This document shows, piece by piece, positions 16,260 through 23,934 of a stretch of DNA of 47,674 nucleotides. The DNA comes from Bacteroidota bacterium (GTDB taxonomy: Bacteria > Bacteroidota > Bacteroidia > AKYH767-A > 2013-40CM-41-45), in assembly GCA_026391975.1 (NCBI GenBank), contig JAPLDB010000081.1, positions 937 to 48,610 of the forward strand. The letters run 5' to 3'. Each line of letters starts with the position of its first letter. Position 1 is the stretch's first letter. The position numbers and the translations under genes were made by a program. The notes beneath the pieces were generated by a model. That model worked only from the letters and a program-made list of their open reading frames with translations. It searched no databases and had not been told where the DNA came from.

Positions 16260-16925
16260 TTAATCAATCGCCGTATTCAAAAAATCCAACAACGGCTTCA
16301 TCGCTTTGGCAGTAGCAGTCAGGTTTTTAAGAAAATTTTTTGAGAGCATATCTTTGTCACTGAATTCATGCCACACTAAGTAGCTATTCAGTTTCAGCAG
16401 CTCCACATCCTTGTGGTCTTTATCATAACCTTTCGGAGGCCGCACCAGTTTGTATTCATCGCTGTTGTCCAGCCCGCCGAATAGTTTTTTGAAATTTTTA
16501 TCGGAAAGAATTTTATGCAACTGCTTTCCATTGTAATCTATTTCCTGCCTTATCTTTTTCAAATGATCACCTGAAGGCATCCACCTGCCGCCTGCAATCA
16601 TGGTTTTGCCGGGTTCTATGTGCAGATAATACCCTGCTATTTCCATCTTTTTACCTCCGCGATTGATGCCGGCTCCCATGTTCGTTTTATACGGACTCTT
16701 GTCTTTTGAAAAGCGAACATCCCGGTAAATGCGGAAAACACAGTCCTTGGCCTTGAGTCCGGCAAGGGATTTATCAAATGATGAAAATGATTTGATGACG
16801 TCTTCTACAAATGAATCTACATTTGCCTTTGCAGCCAGGTATTTTTCCTTGTTGGCATCAAACCATTCTCTTTCATTGTTCTTTTTAAGATTCTTTAAAA
16901 AATCTAAGGTTGATTTCTGGATCAT
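16260..16925 (-). CDS. DUF2461 domain-containing protein
   Basis: A 221-residue soluble protein starting MIQKSTLDFLKNLKKNNERE, with WFDANKEKYLAAK and a central FRIYRDVRFSKDKSPYKTNMG, the recognisable core of DUF2461 (TIGR02453). The function is unknown; the family is widespread in bacteria and some fungi. No signal peptide or membrane segment is visible. A -7 box (TACTTTTG on the minus strand) lies 17 bases before the ATG, so it is its own transcription unit. It is unrelated to its neighbours by function as far as can be seen. Confidence 0.85.
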   Translation of the reverse strand: MIQKSTLDFLKNLKKNNEREWFDANKEKYLAAKANVDSFVEDVIKSFSSFDKSLAGLKAKDCVFRIYRDVRFSKDKSPYKTNMGAGINRGGKKMEIAGYYLHIEPGKTMIAGGRWMPSGDHLKKIRQEIDYNGKQLHKILSDKNFKKLFGGLDNSDEYKLVRPPKGYDKDHKDVELLKLNSYLVWHEFSDKDMLSKNFLKNLTATAKAMKPLLDFLNTAID

Positions 16926-16942
16926 AATTCGGAATAAAAAAA

Positions 16943-16950
16943 CAAAAGTA
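16943..16950 (-). promoter_or_regulatory. -7 promoter box of the DUF2461 gene
   Basis: On the minus strand this is TACTTTTG, an exact TAnnTTTG match 17 bases upstream of the ATG at 16925. No convincing -33 TTG is visible. Confidence 0.5.
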
Positions 16951-17058
16951 AAGAACGAGGGGCTATCATAAAAATAATATTGATTTCACACAAAATCCAG
17001 CTCTTGTTAGCAATCGGGGGCATGGGACGCAATGCTAAAAAAGATTTAAGAGGCTGTT

Positions 17059-17085
17059 CTTTGCGATCTTTGCGCCGTTGCGTGA
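17059..17085. repeat. CGCAAAG-family repeat, single arm
   Basis: CTTTGCGATCTTTGCGCCGTTGCGTGA is the reverse-complement form of the repeats at 7415-7441, 7543-7569 and 8506-8524. It lies in the leader region between DUF2461 and the TlpA-like gene. Confidence 0.5.
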
Positions 17086-17143
17086 AAAATTGGCTTGGTG
17101 AAATTCACAAGTTATTCTAAGTTCGAAATTCCTAAAATCCCCC

Positions 17144-17151
17144 TACTTTTG
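17144..17151 (+). promoter_or_regulatory. -7 promoter box of the TlpA-like gene
   Basis: TACTTTTG, an exact TAnnTTTG match, ends 20 bases before the ATG at 17172 and predicts a leader of about 14 bases. Confidence 0.5.
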
Positions 17152-17171
17152 CAGAACATCAATCGATTTCT

Positions 17172-18650
17172 ATGTTAAAAAAACTCTCTCTCGCAGTACT
17201 GCTTTCCCTTTTTGCTTTTACTAATAATAGTAATGCAAAATCAAATTTCCAGTTAACGGGAACCATCAGGGAAGCCAAAGCCAAAGGAATCAACCTGTGG
17301 ATCTATAAAAATTTCCTTGCATCGAATCCGGATTTGATCGTTGGCGCACTGAACAACGGTAACTACAAATTCAAATCAGCAATTGACCAGCCGGTATTTG
17401 CAGTACTCGAATACAATAATTCCCGGTTAAAATTTTTTCTTGAACCCGGCGATAGCATCAATATGAGTTTTACGGATGATGGACAGCACTCAGGTACAGA
17501 AATCACAGGTCGTGGCTCAGAAAATAATTTTTTTCTCAACAATTTTGAGAGCACATTTCAAAAGGACTTTATTGATAGCCTGTGGACTGCAAGAATGATG
17601 AACGGTTCAGTTGATGCATTCGAAAATGAACTTTTCAAGAGCAGGAAGAGCATGGATGATTATATCGGAGTGAATGTGGTTATACACCCTGTGTCTACGG
17701 CCTTTAAGGATTACCTCCGCAATCTGATCACATTCCGGTATTGGAGTATGCTTCTTGCATATCCGGTTGTGCGTGCAAATTCAGATCCGAAAATACTGAC
17801 AGTTGAACCGCTACCCGATGTGATGCTGCAGAACATTACAGAAGTGACGCTGAATAATCCCGATGCTTTGCTTTGCGATCCTTACAAAGCTTTTCTGAAT
17901 TTTTATGTGATTTACTATACATCAGCCGCAAACGGTTTCAAAAAATTTAACGACTATTCCACTGCTGCTGATCGTAAACTTGCATTTGCCAAGGCGCATT
18001 TACTGGGACAGGTTTTCGATATATGGCTTGCACAATTTTGCATAGATGAAAAAGAACATGTTTCTCCTTTCATGCTGCGTACCATGGTGAACACATTGAA
18101 GACCACTGACAAGTACAATAATTACTATCCGTACATCAGCAGTATCTGTTCAGCGCGAATGCAGATGAAGGATGAAAAGAAAAAACCTGAGCCTACAGTA
18201 GAGAAAGTAAAAGAAAGTAACTCCGATAAGGACGAACTGGGCCTGAAAGACCTCAATGGAAAATCATTTTCATTGAGCGAGCTGAAAGGAAAAGTGGTGT
18301 ACATTGATTTCTGGGCCAGCTGGTGTGGCCCCTGCAGACAGATGATGCCATTTTCAAAACAACTTCACGAAAATCTGACTGAGAAACAAAAAAAGCAAAT
18401 CACATTTCTTTACATCAGCATTGATGCCAATGAAGACGCATGGAAAAAAGCAATTACTGATCTCGGCCTGGAAGGTATGATGCTGATATCTCCGGGGAAC
18501 TGGACTTCAAAAGTTTGCACTTATTTTCAGATCAATAGCATACCACGTTACATGATCATGGATAAAAAAGGGAACATCGTTGACTTCAATGCCAAGCGAC
18601 CGGCGGAACTGTCACTGCTTGATGATCTTACAAAATTGATTGACCAGTAA
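17172..18650 (+). CDS. TlpA-like thioredoxin-fold thiol-disulfide oxidoreductase
   Basis: A 492-residue exported protein. A signal peptide (MLKKLSLAVLLSLFAFTNNSNA) is followed by a long alpha/beta N-terminal region of ~320 residues whose first part (FQLTGTIREAKAKGINLWIY) resembles the DUF4369-type beta domain that often precedes such thioredoxins in Bacteroidota. The C-terminal ~140 residues are a TlpA/AhpC-type thioredoxin domain with VVYIDFWASWCGPCRQMMPF; the redox pair is Cys385 and Cys388, and a cis-Pro lies in NSIPRYMI. It would reduce periplasmic disulfides, for example in cytochrome maturation, but no partner is adjacent. A perfect 24-base palindrome downstream probably terminates it. 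Confidence 0.88.
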   Translation: MLKKLSLAVLLSLFAFTNNSNAKSNFQLTGTIREAKAKGINLWIYKNFLASNPDLIVGALNNGNYKFKSAIDQPVFAVLEYNNSRLKFFLEPGDSINMSFTDDGQHSGTEITGRGSENNFFLNNFESTFQKDFIDSLWTARMMNGSVDAFENELFKSRKSMDDYIGVNVVIHPVSTAFKDYLRNLITFRYWSMLLAYPVVRANSDPKILTVEPLPDVMLQNITEVTLNNPDALLCDPYKAFLNFYVIYYTSAANGFKKFNDYSTAADRKLAFAKAHLLGQVFDIWLAQFCIDEKEHVSPFMLRTMVNTLKTTDKYNNYYPYISSICSARMQMKDEKKKPEPTVEKVKESNSDKDELGLKDLNGKSFSLSELKGKVVYIDFWASWCGPCRQMMPFSKQLHENLTEKQKKQITFLYISIDANEDAWKKAITDLGLEGMMLISPGNWTSKVCTYFQINSIPRYMIMDKKGNIVDFNAKRPAELSLLDDLTKLIDQ

Positions 18651-18783
18651 TTATGCTGAAATAAAAAGTATCAGGAGAAAGAGTAGTAACTTAGTTTGAA
18701 AGACCCGTCCCTGCTATCGGAGAGACAGAATCGATTGTTGTAATTGGCGGAAGGCAGAGAATACAAAATATATGTAAAATGCT

Positions 18784-18807
18784 GCGTCCCGATAGCTATC
18801 GGGACGC
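18784..18807 (+). terminator. Perfect palindrome with T-run, likely terminator of TlpA-like gene
   Basis: GCGTCCCGATAG followed at once by its exact reverse complement CTATCGGGACGC, then CATTTTTATT. It belongs to the TCCCGA repeat family seen at 243-269, so it may be a repeat element co-opted as a terminator. A degraded relative may lie near 18702-18722. Confidence 0.6.
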
Positions 18808-18827
18808 CATTTTTATTCCTTTAAACT

Positions 18828-18854
18828 TGTCATCCCGACCGCAGGGAGGGATCC
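18828..18854. repeat. Dispersed repeat GTCATCCCGACCGCAGGGAG
   Basis: A short GC-rich element just after the stop of the alpha/beta hydrolase gene (minus strand). The words GTCATCCCGA and GGGATCC echo the TCGGAATGACA side of the element at 236-283. I recall this CCGACCGCAGGGAGG string as a common Bacteroidota intergenic repeat. Confidence 0.45.
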
Positions 18855-18867
18855 CTTAAACTCAAAC

Positions 18868-19638
18868 TTAGACGCTACCGGAAAAATGCTTCGTCAGCCA
18901 CTGATCCAGGATGTCATTGAATTGCTGCGGCTGTTCCATCATGGGTGCATGTCCGCACTTGTCGATCCAGTGTAATTCACATTTCGGTAAAAGACGGTTG
19001 AATTCTTCAGCCACGTCAGGCGGCGTAATGGTATCCTGTTTTCCCCAAATCAGGCACGTCGGAATGTTTATATCCTTGAGGTCTTCACTCATATTATGAC
19101 GAATGGCACTTTTGGCAAGCGAGAGGATGCGGATCAATTTGCCCTTGTCGTTTACGATCGTAAAACATTCATCAACCAGTTCTTCTGTTGCTGATTTGGG
19201 ATTATAAAAAGTCACTTCTACCTTTTGTTTGATGTAGTTTCTGTCTTCGCGCTTCGGAAAACTTCCGCCCATGGCATTTTCGTAAAGACCTGAACTACCG
19301 GTGAGCACCATACCGGTAACCCTTTCCGGATGTTTTCGCACATACACGAGTGTTACATGTCCACCAAGGGAATTTCCGATCAGGACGACATTATCAAACT
19401 TCATGTGGGCTATAAAGTCATTTACAAATTCCGCCAGCGCCTTTACATTGGTATTCAATACTGGCAATGTATAAATGGGCATCAGCGGGATCACCACTCG
19501 GTATTTCATTTTAAAACGCTCGACAACATCCACCCAATTACTGAGTGCGCCGAATAAGCCGTGCAACAATACCAGCACTGGTCCGTTGCCTTCATCAATG
19601 AATTGAAAATCTTTTTCCTTCCGGATTGTGTAACTCAT
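18868..19638 (-). CDS. Alpha/beta hydrolase
   Basis: A 256-residue alpha/beta-fold hydrolase. The oxyanion segment LLHGLFGALSNW, nucleophile elbow GNSLGGH (Ser) and catalytic His in DKCGHAPMMEQP are visible, with the acid probably Asp in IWGKQDTITPP. This arrangement is shared by MhpC/BioH-like carboxylester hydrolases; the substrate cannot be told. There is no signal peptide, so it is cytosolic. It has its own -7 box 11 bases upstream of the ATG and is divergent from the division cluster. Confidence 0.88.
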   Translation of the reverse strand: MSYTIRKEKDFQFIDEGNGPVLVLLHGLFGALSNWVDVVERFKMKYRVVIPLMPIYTLPVLNTNVKALAEFVNDFIAHMKFDNVVLIGNSLGGHVTLVYVRKHPERVTGMVLTGSSGLYENAMGGSFPKREDRNYIKQKVEVTFYNPKSATEELVDECFTIVNDKGKLIRILSLAKSAIRHNMSEDLKDINIPTCLIWGKQDTITPPDVAEEFNRLLPKCELHWIDKCGHAPMMEQPQQFNDILDQWLTKHFSGSV

Positions 19639-19917
19639 AAGCGTGGTTTCAAACCTACATGATTTTTTTCAGAAAATTATCAGTCGTGGAAAAAATCTTT
19701 TCAGGTTCCGGAACCCTACTCTTACCCGTCTATCATAATGGATATAGCAATTAAAATCCTACAAACGATAGTCATCAGATAATCCCATCTCCCTGCACAT
19801 TGATCCCATAAAACCTGCGATCCATTCAAAATCCCTTTGCCGCTAGTATGGTGCCCCGTCACAATTCTTCGCCCAAAAAACCCTATCCACGTGCAAAAAA
19901 ATACTTTTCAACAAAAA
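19639..19917. other. Divergent gap upstream of mraZ
   Basis: Together with the operator and leader to 19975, this is a 337-base gap between the alpha/beta hydrolase gene and mraZ. It holds the hydrolase promoter box at its left end and the mraZ operator at its right end. I see no RNA gene, repeat or small ORF of note in the middle part. Confidence 0.5.
19650..19657 (-). promoter_or_regulatory. -7 promoter box of the alpha/beta hydrolase gene
   Basis: On the minus strand this is TAGGTTTG, an exact TAnnTTTG match 11 bases before the ATG at 19638; the leader would be about 5 bases. Confidence 0.5.
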
Positions 19918-19942
19918 GGGGGAAAAGTGGGAATATGTGTGA
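19918..19942 (+). promoter_or_regulatory. Probable MraZ operator (three TGGGN-type direct repeats)
   Basis: Three units start exactly 10 bases apart: GGGGG (19918), TGGGA (19928) and TGTGA (19938). MraZ is known to bind tandem TGGGN boxes separated by 5 bases upstream of its own gene and so autoregulate the dcw cluster. The middle unit matches exactly and the outer two have one mismatch. It lies 34 bases before the mraZ ATG. Confidence 0.7.
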
Positions 19943-19975
19943 ATTTTTATTTTACATTAGCGCACCTTAATTTAT

Positions 19976-20449
19976 ATGGCAGGATTCATTGGTGAATTTC
20001 TTAGTACGGTAGATTCCAAAGGAAGATTTCTTCTTCCCGCTGGTCTTAAAAAACAAATCGCTGTGCGCGAGCAGAAGCTATTTGTGATAAACCGTGGTAT
20101 GGAAAAACATCTGATGCTATACACTAGAAAATTCTGGGATGAGGTAAGCGCCAGGGTTGATGATATTGACGAATGGGTAGAAGAGAACCGTGTATTCACC
20201 CATCAGTTTTATAAAGGTGCCACAGAAATTTCATTGGACAGCGCAGACCGGTTGTTGTTGCCGGACCAGCTATTGAGCTATGCAGGAATAGAGAAAGACA
20301 TCGTTTTGTTTGCACATGGGAAAAAAATTGAGCTGTGGAGCGAAAAGGAATACAAGAAACGAATGAATGACAACAGCATCAATTACTCCAAACTTGCCCA
20401 AAAAGTAATGAGCAGGAAAAACAGGGACGACAATGGCCAACTATCATGA
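19976..20449 (+). CDS. mraZ: Transcriptional regulator MraZ
   Basis: A 157-residue AbrB-like DNA-binding protein that opens the division and wall cluster and represses it. The two repeated MraZ half-domains are visible: the first starts FLSTVDSKGRFLLPAGLK, the second carries EISLDSADRLLLPDQLLSYAG, and each has the SxDxxxRxxLP pattern typical of the fold. MraZ forms ring-shaped multimers that contact repeated TGGGN boxes, and such boxes precede this gene. It overlaps rsmH by 17 bases, so the two are translated together. Length is normal for Bacteroidota. Confidence 0.95.
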   Translation: MAGFIGEFLSTVDSKGRFLLPAGLKKQIAVREQKLFVINRGMEKHLMLYTRKFWDEVSARVDDIDEWVEENRVFTHQFYKGATEISLDSADRLLLPDQLLSYAGIEKDIVLFAHGKKIELWSEKEYKKRMNDNSINYSKLAQKVMSRKNRDDNGQLS

Positions 20450-21347
20450 GCCTGTACTTCTCCGGGAAAGCGTAGATGCACTGGTGACTGATGAGGATGG
20501 AATTTATGTGGATGTAACATTTGGAGGCGGAGGGCATTCAAGGGAAATTTTAAATCGACTGGGCAAGAAAGGAAAACTGATCGCATTTGACCAGGACGAA
20601 GATGCGATTCAAAACACAATAGACGATAAGCGCTTTATGCTGATCAGGAGCAACTTCAGATACATGAAAAATTTTCTCCGCTACCACCACCTCATTCCGG
20701 TAACGGGCATTCTGGCAGACCTGGGCATATCCTCTCACCAGATCGATACGGCTGAACGCGGCTTCAGTACACGCTTTGATGCATCCCTCGACATGCGGAT
20801 GAATAACCGGTCTGAGCTAACGGCAGCACAGATCATCAATGAATATCCGGAGGAAAAACTTCGTGAAATTTTCAGGGAATACAGCGAACTCCGTGAAGCA
20901 AGATCATTGTCTAAGAAAATTGTCAGCTATCGGGCAGAGAAAAAAATAACATCAACCACTGAGTTGATGGAGATCCTGAAAACGGAGACAAACCGCGGAC
21001 ATGAATTTCAGTTTTTTGCTAAAGTTTTTCAGGCATTGCGGATTGAAGTGAACAGGGAACTTGACGCGCTGAAAGAAATGCTCCTTCAATGTGGGGATGT
21101 GATTGCTGAAAAAGGTCGGTTGGTGGTAATTTCTTATCACTCGCTTGAGGATCGTCTGGCAAAAAGTTTTATAGCTGCAGGCAACTTCTCAGGGGAAGTA
21201 GAGCGGGATGCAATCTTTGGAAAGCCGGCGGCAACACCATTTACTGCCCTAAACAAAAAACCGGCGGAAGCTTCAGAAACAGAAATACAGAAAAATACAA
21301 GAGCGAGAAGTGCAAGAATGAGGGTGGCAGTAAAAAATCCTATCTGA
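20433..21347 (+). CDS. rsmH: 16S rRNA (cytosine1402-N4)-methyltransferase
   Basis: RsmH (MraW) methylates N4 of C1402 of 16S rRNA in the decoding centre. The 304-residue protein shows the family start HEPVLLRESVDAL, the SAM-binding YVDVTFGGGGHSREIL, ILADLGISSHQID, RGFSTRFDASLDMRMN, and the late VVISYHSLEDRLAK motif. It is encoded second in the cluster, overlapping mraZ by 17 bases and lying 5 bases before ftsL, the standard order. Confidence 0.96.
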   Translation: MANYHEPVLLRESVDALVTDEDGIYVDVTFGGGGHSREILNRLGKKGKLIAFDQDEDAIQNTIDDKRFMLIRSNFRYMKNFLRYHHLIPVTGILADLGISSHQIDTAERGFSTRFDASLDMRMNNRSELTAAQIINEYPEEKLREIFREYSELREARSLSKKIVSYRAEKKITSTTELMEILKTETNRGHEFQFFAKVFQALRIEVNRELDALKEMLLQCGDVIAEKGRLVVISYHSLEDRLAKSFIAAGNFSGEVERDAIFGKPAATPFTALNKKPAEASETEIQKNTRARSARMRVAVKNPI

Positions 21348-21352
21348 AAACA

Positions 21353-21760
21353 ATGGCAGCAAATTCAATAAGGCAGAAACCCGAAGAGGTAGTTGAGGAA
21401 ACTCCGAAAAAAAAGCGTTCCACCAAATCGGCCAGGAAATTCCTCAAGGTGATGCATGTATTCGGCATCTTCAATCGCAATCAAGTGGTTAAAATGATGC
21501 CTTTCATTCTCTTTCTCAGTGTGCTCATCCTGTTTTATATCGGCAATAGCTATTACGCCGAACGTACGATCAGGGAAATAAACGACGTAAAAAACGAAGT
21601 CAAAGAGAAACACGCTGAATTCATCTCAACAAGTTCTGAATTGTCTTTCAGGACAATACAGTCGGAGGTTGCGAAAGCAATTGCTCCTCTGGATATAAAG
21701 GAGTCAAGAGAGCCTCAGAAAAAAATTACAGTTGCTCCCATTCAAAAGAAGAAAAAATAA
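21353..21760 (+). CDS. ftsL: FtsL-like bitopic division protein
   Basis: A 135-residue protein with a basic cytoplasmic head (EETPKKKRSTKSARK), a single membrane segment (MMPFILFLSVLILFYIGNSY, about residues 45-64), then a short periplasmic coiled coil (REINDVKNEVKEKHAEF) and a lysine-rich tail. This matches the Bacteroidota FtsL-like family, which with FtsQ and FtsB recruits and activates FtsW/FtsI. Sequence similarity among FtsL proteins is low, so the call rests on topology and on position between rsmH and ftsI. No separate ftsB is seen here. Confidence 0.8.
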   Translation: MAANSIRQKPEEVVEETPKKKRSTKSARKFLKVMHVFGIFNRNQVVKMMPFILFLSVLILFYIGNSYYAERTIREINDVKNEVKEKHAEFISTSSELSFRTIQSEVAKAIAPLDIKESREPQKKITVAPIQKKKK

Positions 21761-21828
21761 ATACCAAATGCCGAAATCCGCCAGCATGAGAACATTAGAA
21801 ATTACCAACCAACAACCTTAACAGCACA

Positions 21829-23934
21829 ATGGAAACTAAGAAAGACATCATGTGGCGTATCTATCTGGTATTTGCCGGCTTTCTTCTTTTTGGAATCGCC
21901 ATCTGTGTTCAGATATTCAGGATCCAATTTGTAGAAGGCGATTACTGGCGATCAAAGGCAGATTCTCTCACCACACAGATCAGAAGCATAGAAGCCTCAA
22001 GAGGCAATATCTGCTCAAGCGACGGCAGTCTGCTAGCGACGTCTGTTCCAATATATGATGTCAGAATGGACCTCAATGCGGATGGACTCACCAGTGAAGT
22101 ATTCAATAAGAATATTGACTCATTGTCACTTTGCCTTTCCAACCTCTTTAAGGATAAGTCGAGATCAGAATACAATCACGACTTGCGCCAGGCCAGAAAT
22201 GGTGGTAGCAGGTATTTCCTGATCCAGAAAAATGTGCACTACGCCGATCTGCATAAGCTCAAGCAGTTCCCGTTGTTTCGGCTTGGCAAATACAAAGGCG
22301 GTCTGCTCATAGATCAGCGCAATGTGCGCGAACTTCCGTTCAAAGAACTTGCACAGCGTACGATCGGCACCATGCGCGACATTAAGCCGGTTGGTATTGA
22401 AGCATCTTTTGATGGAAGTCTTCAGGGTGCAAGCGGCTCAAGGCTGATGCAGCGCATTGCAGGTGGTGTCTGGATGCCACTAAATGACAAGGAAGAAGTG
22501 GAGTCGAAGGATGGCAATGACATCATTACCACCATCAATGTCAATATTCAGGATGTCGCTGAAAGCGCACTGGGAGAACACCTGCTCAAAAACAATGCAG
22601 ACCACGGTTGTGTAGTAGTGATGGAAGTGGAAACAGGAAACATTGTTGCCATTGCCAATCTTTCCAGAACACCTGATGGTTCCTATCAGGAGAATTTCAA
22701 TTATGCCATCGCAGAAGCCACAGAACCAGGCTCCACCATGAAACTGGCTTCCCTATTGGTCGGTATCGATGACGGACTGATTGATCTCAATGAAAAAATT
22801 GATGTTGGGAATGGACTGATGTTCTATTGCGGACAGAAAATGGAAGATGCCCATCCTCCGAAAAAAACAAAACTCACAGTGCGGGAAGCATTTATGACTT
22901 CTTCCAATGTTGGTGTTTCAAAAATCATTACACACTACTATGCCAATAAGCAGCAAGCCTTCTTAAGTAAACTGCAGTCATTCGGACTAAATAATAAACT
23001 GGGATTGCAGATCGAGGGAGAAGGTAGGCCACACATAAAAAATGCGAAAGACAAGGACTGGAATCCCTGCGTATCACTTCCATGGACTTCCATCGGCTAT
23101 GAAGTGTTGTTGTCGCCACTGCAGACACTTACCTTTTACAATGCTATTGCAAATAATGGCAGGATGGTGAAGCCAAAATTCGTGAAAGAGATTCGCTATC
23201 ATGGACAGCTTGTGAAAGCATTCCCAACAGAAATTATTAGGGATTCAATTGTCTCGCCATCAACCATTGCAAAAGCGCACGAACTCCTTGAAAGCGTAGT
23301 AGACAGTGGAACTGCAACTGCACTGAAAAATCCGAATTACAGAGTGGCGGGTAAAACAGGAACTGCAGTAATAAATCATCAGAAATTCGGCTACGATAAA
23401 AACAACAAGACTTATCAGGCTTCATTTGCCGGTTACTTCCCTGCTGATCGCCCCAAATATTCCATCATCGCAGTTGTTTATGCACCATCAAGCGGTGTGT
23501 ACTATGGCGGTGCGGTGTCGGCTCCGATCTTCAAAGAGATCGCCGATAAACTTTTTTCAAATGAAATGAGCCTCCACAATGAACTGGCAGCTAGCGATTC
23601 ATTGAACAAAAATATTCCTGAAGCGAAGCCGGGGCAGCAAAACGACCTCAACAAAGTGCTTGCCAGCTTGAAAGTAAATGCGCTCACCAGAAACGCTGAA
23701 GCAACTTGGGTTTCAACAACAGGCAGCGAAGAAGGAGTTGTGATGACAGAAAGAAATACTCACATCGGGGCTGTTCCAAATGTCATTGGCATGGGTATTC
23801 GCGACGCTATTTATTTACTTGAAAACTCAGGCCTGAACGTGAAAGCCAGCGGAAAAGGTGCGGTAAAAAAACAATCGATCGATCCGGGTACAAAAATAAT
23901 AAAGGGGCAAAAAATTGTGATAGAACTGGGATGA
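21829..23934 (+). CDS. ftsI: Septal penicillin-binding protein 3 with PASTA domain
   Basis: A 701-residue class B PBP that cross-links septal peptidoglycan with FtsW. It has an N-terminal membrane anchor (about residues 9-30), a PBP dimerisation domain, then the transpeptidase with SxxK as STMK (Ser302, Lys305), SSN at 358-360 and KTG at 509-511. The last ~55 residues from VPNVIGMGIRDAIYLLE form one PASTA domain. A PASTA tail is common in Bacteroidota FtsI, unlike E. coli. It overlaps murE by 4 bases (ATGA). A 68-base gap before the gene is the largest in the cluster and might hold an internal promoter. Confidence 0.95.
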   Translation: METKKDIMWRIYLVFAGFLLFGIAICVQIFRIQFVEGDYWRSKADSLTTQIRSIEASRGNICSSDGSLLATSVPIYDVRMDLNADGLTSEVFNKNIDSLSLCLSNLFKDKSRSEYNHDLRQARNGGSRYFLIQKNVHYADLHKLKQFPLFRLGKYKGGLLIDQRNVRELPFKELAQRTIGTMRDIKPVGIEASFDGSLQGASGSRLMQRIAGGVWMPLNDKEEVESKDGNDIITTINVNIQDVAESALGEHLLKNNADHGCVVVMEVETGNIVAIANLSRTPDGSYQENFNYAIAEATEPGSTMKLASLLVGIDDGLIDLNEKIDVGNGLMFYCGQKMEDAHPPKKTKLTVREAFMTSSNVGVSKIITHYYANKQQAFLSKLQSFGLNNKLGLQIEGEGRPHIKNAKDKDWNPCVSLPWTSIGYEVLLSPLQTLTFYNAIANNGRMVKPKFVKEIRYHGQLVKAFPTEIIRDSIVSPSTIAKAHELLESVVDSGTATALKNPNYRVAGKTGTAVINHQKFGYDKNNKTYQASFAGYFPADRPKYSIIAVVYAPSSGVYYGGAVSAPIFKEIADKLFSNEMSLHNELAASDSLNKNIPEAKPGQQNDLNKVLASLKVNALTRNAEATWVSTTGSEEGVVMTERNTHIGAVPNVIGMGIRDAIYLLENSGLNVKASGKGAVKKQSIDPGTKIIKGQKIVIELG

